Assembly: GCA_018895315.1 (NCBI GenBank)
Contig: JAHIOK010000345.1
Location: forward strand, 1 to 6,058
Source of the DNA: Actinomycetota bacterium
GTDB lineage: Bacteria > Actinomycetota > Actinomycetes > Actinomycetales > Microbacteriaceae
Reading direction: 5' to 3'
DNA: 6,058 bases
Numbering within the stretch: the first letter of the stretch is position 1; every line of letters starts with the position of its first letter. The notes under the pieces were generated by a model. The model saw nothing but the letters and a program-made list of their open reading frames with translations, made no database searches and was not told where the DNA came from. Shown here piece by piece: positions 5,258-6,058 of the stretch. The translations under genes and the position numbers were made by a program.

Positions 5258-6058
5258 CGGGGTGCCCTCTCCGGGAGCAGGACGCGCATCGTGGTGGGCG
5301 CACCGTCGTCGATCGTGACCGATCCGCCGCTGCCGACGGCGATCGAGTGCACCAGGGCAAGCCCGACGCCCCGGCCGTGCGCGTCGGTGGGCTTCGTGGA
5401 GAAGCCGTGCTCGAACACCCGTTCACGCAGCTCCGGTGGCACGCCCGCTCCACTGTCGGACACGACGATCCCCAGCATCCCGTCGTCGGCGGACTCCAGC
5501 GCTACACGCACCCAGCGCGGTTCGGGCCCGGCGGCGGCGGCATCGAGGGCGTTGTCGATGAGGTTGCCGACCACCGCCACGGCATCCACGGGGGAGAGCG
5601 TCGATCGTGGCGCAGCGGGGTCGATCCGGGTCGACCACGCGATGCCCCGTTCCTTCGCCTGTGAGGACTTGCCGAGCAGCAGCGCCCCGACGGTCGGGTC
5701 GCCGCCGCGTCGCGCTGCCACCTGGTCGACGAGCTCCTGGCTCTGACGCGATGTCTCGGTGAGGATGTCGATCGCTTCCTGAGTGCGCCCGAGCTCCATC
5801 AGAGCGACCGCCGTGTGCATGCGGTTGCCGTGCTCGTGGGTCTGGGCGCGCAGCGCTTCGCCCAGGGTGCGCACCGACTCGTACGAGGCGACGGCATCCC
5901 GGATGCTCCCCGCCGGAAGATCGCCCGCGAGTCGGCGGGTCGTGCGTCGGGCCAGTACCGCCGCGGCGAATCCGGCTGCCAGAACGGCGAGGGCGATCGC
6001 CCCCGCGAACGGCAGTCGCGGGAGGATGTCGGAGGAGATGCTGCCGACGGTGACGCCC
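5254..6058 (-). CDS. Sensor histidine kinase of the CitA/DcuS type, C-terminal part
   Basis: The gene runs off the right edge; 267 residues are visible (numbered from the edge). Residues 1-15 look like the end of an extracytoplasmic sensor domain (GVTVGSISSDILPRL). They are followed by one membrane helix at 16-36, a basic RRTTRR segment, and a linker of about 38 residues to the phospho-acceptor His74 in ALRAQTHEHGNRMH, the H-box form of the CitA/DcuS family. The catalytic domain has the N-box NLIDNALDAA (Asn165, Asn169), G1 DSGAGVP (from Asp201), the F-box GFSTKP (218-223) and G2 GRGVGLALV (from about 228). Most CitA/DcuS kinases have a cytoplasmic PAS domain of about 100 residues between the membrane helix and the H-box; there is no room for it here. 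The kinase presumably phosphorylates Asp58 of the adjoining regulator, whose start codon it overlaps (ATGA). A possible GTG at 5872-5874 is internal, because the frame and the homology continue past it to the edge. Confidence 0.92.
   Translation of the reverse strand, partial: GVTVGSISSDILPRLPFAGAIALAVLAAGFAAAVLARRTTRRLAGDLPAGSIRDAVASYESVRTLGEALRAQTHEHGNRMHTAVALMELGRTQEAIDILTETSRQSQELVDQVAARRGGDPTVGALLLGKSSQAKERGIAWSTRIDPAAPRSTLSPVDAVAVVGNLIDNALDAAAAGPEPRWVRVALESADDGMLGIVVSDSGAGVPPELRERVFEHGFSTKPTDAHGRGVGLALVHSIAVGSGGSVTIDDGAPTTMRVLLPERAPR
5265..5272 (-). promoter_or_regulatory. Ribosome binding site of the response regulator gene
   Basis: On the - strand GGAGAGGG lies 7 nt before the ATG at 5257, inside the end of the kinase gene. 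It supports the ATGA-overlap start. Confidence 0.55.

Noticed and set aside
4256..5746. Long open frame on the + strand running opposite the two-component genes (about 495 codons).
   Set aside because: Low-complexity Arg/Gly/Ala composition and no domain; the opposite strand encodes intact receiver, helix-turn-helix and kinase motifs.

Overview
The window is GC-rich and almost wholly coding, with a strong G/C preference at third codon positions, many ATGA-type gene overlaps and no sizeable intergenic gap. Together with the protein families present, this suggests a high-GC actinobacterium. A member of the Microbacteriaceae such as Microbacterium is my best guess, made by eye and not by search.

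Layout. Positions 1-4622, + strand, hold one tightly packed operon whose 5' end lies outside the window. In order it encodes the C-terminal end of an extracellular solute-binding protein, two six-helix ABC permeases, an ABC ATPase with a C-terminal TOBE-like region, a cytosolic glycerophosphodiester phosphodiesterase (GDPD) family protein, and an inositol monophosphatase (IMPase) family protein. Five junctions join the six genes. Four are 1-4 nt stop/start overlaps. The fifth, permease 2 to ATPase, is either a 4 nt overlap or an 11 nt gap, depending on which ATPase start is used. Positions 4574-6058, - strand, hold a two-component system of the CitA/CitB (DcuS/DcuR, DctS/DctR) type. The histidine kinase is cut by the right edge and overlaps the response regulator by 4 nt. 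The response regulator meets the IMPase gene tail to tail with a 49 bp coding overlap.

How the genes may work together (inference). The importer has the binding protein + two permeases + one ATPase architecture of the iron/polyamine/2-aminoethylphosphonate/phosphoglycerate transporters. The two hydrolases downstream show no signal peptide, so a phosphodiester could be imported intact, split by the GDPD protein and dephosphorylated by the IMPase protein, releasing phosphate and a polyol. The membrane kinase and its partner regulator would sense the ligand outside the cell and switch the operon on. The substrate cannot be read from the sequence. Glycerophosphodiesters such as glycerophosphoinositol are the simplest fit to the hydrolases, while the two-component family is best known for carboxylates.

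Points of interest are changes in the third metal/phosphate-binding motif of the GDPD protein, the apparent lack of a cytoplasmic PAS domain in the kinase, the terminator-free convergent gene overlap, and the cassette itself as a candidate phosphate-ester scavenging unit. No RNA genes, mobile elements, CRISPR arrays or long repeats were seen.
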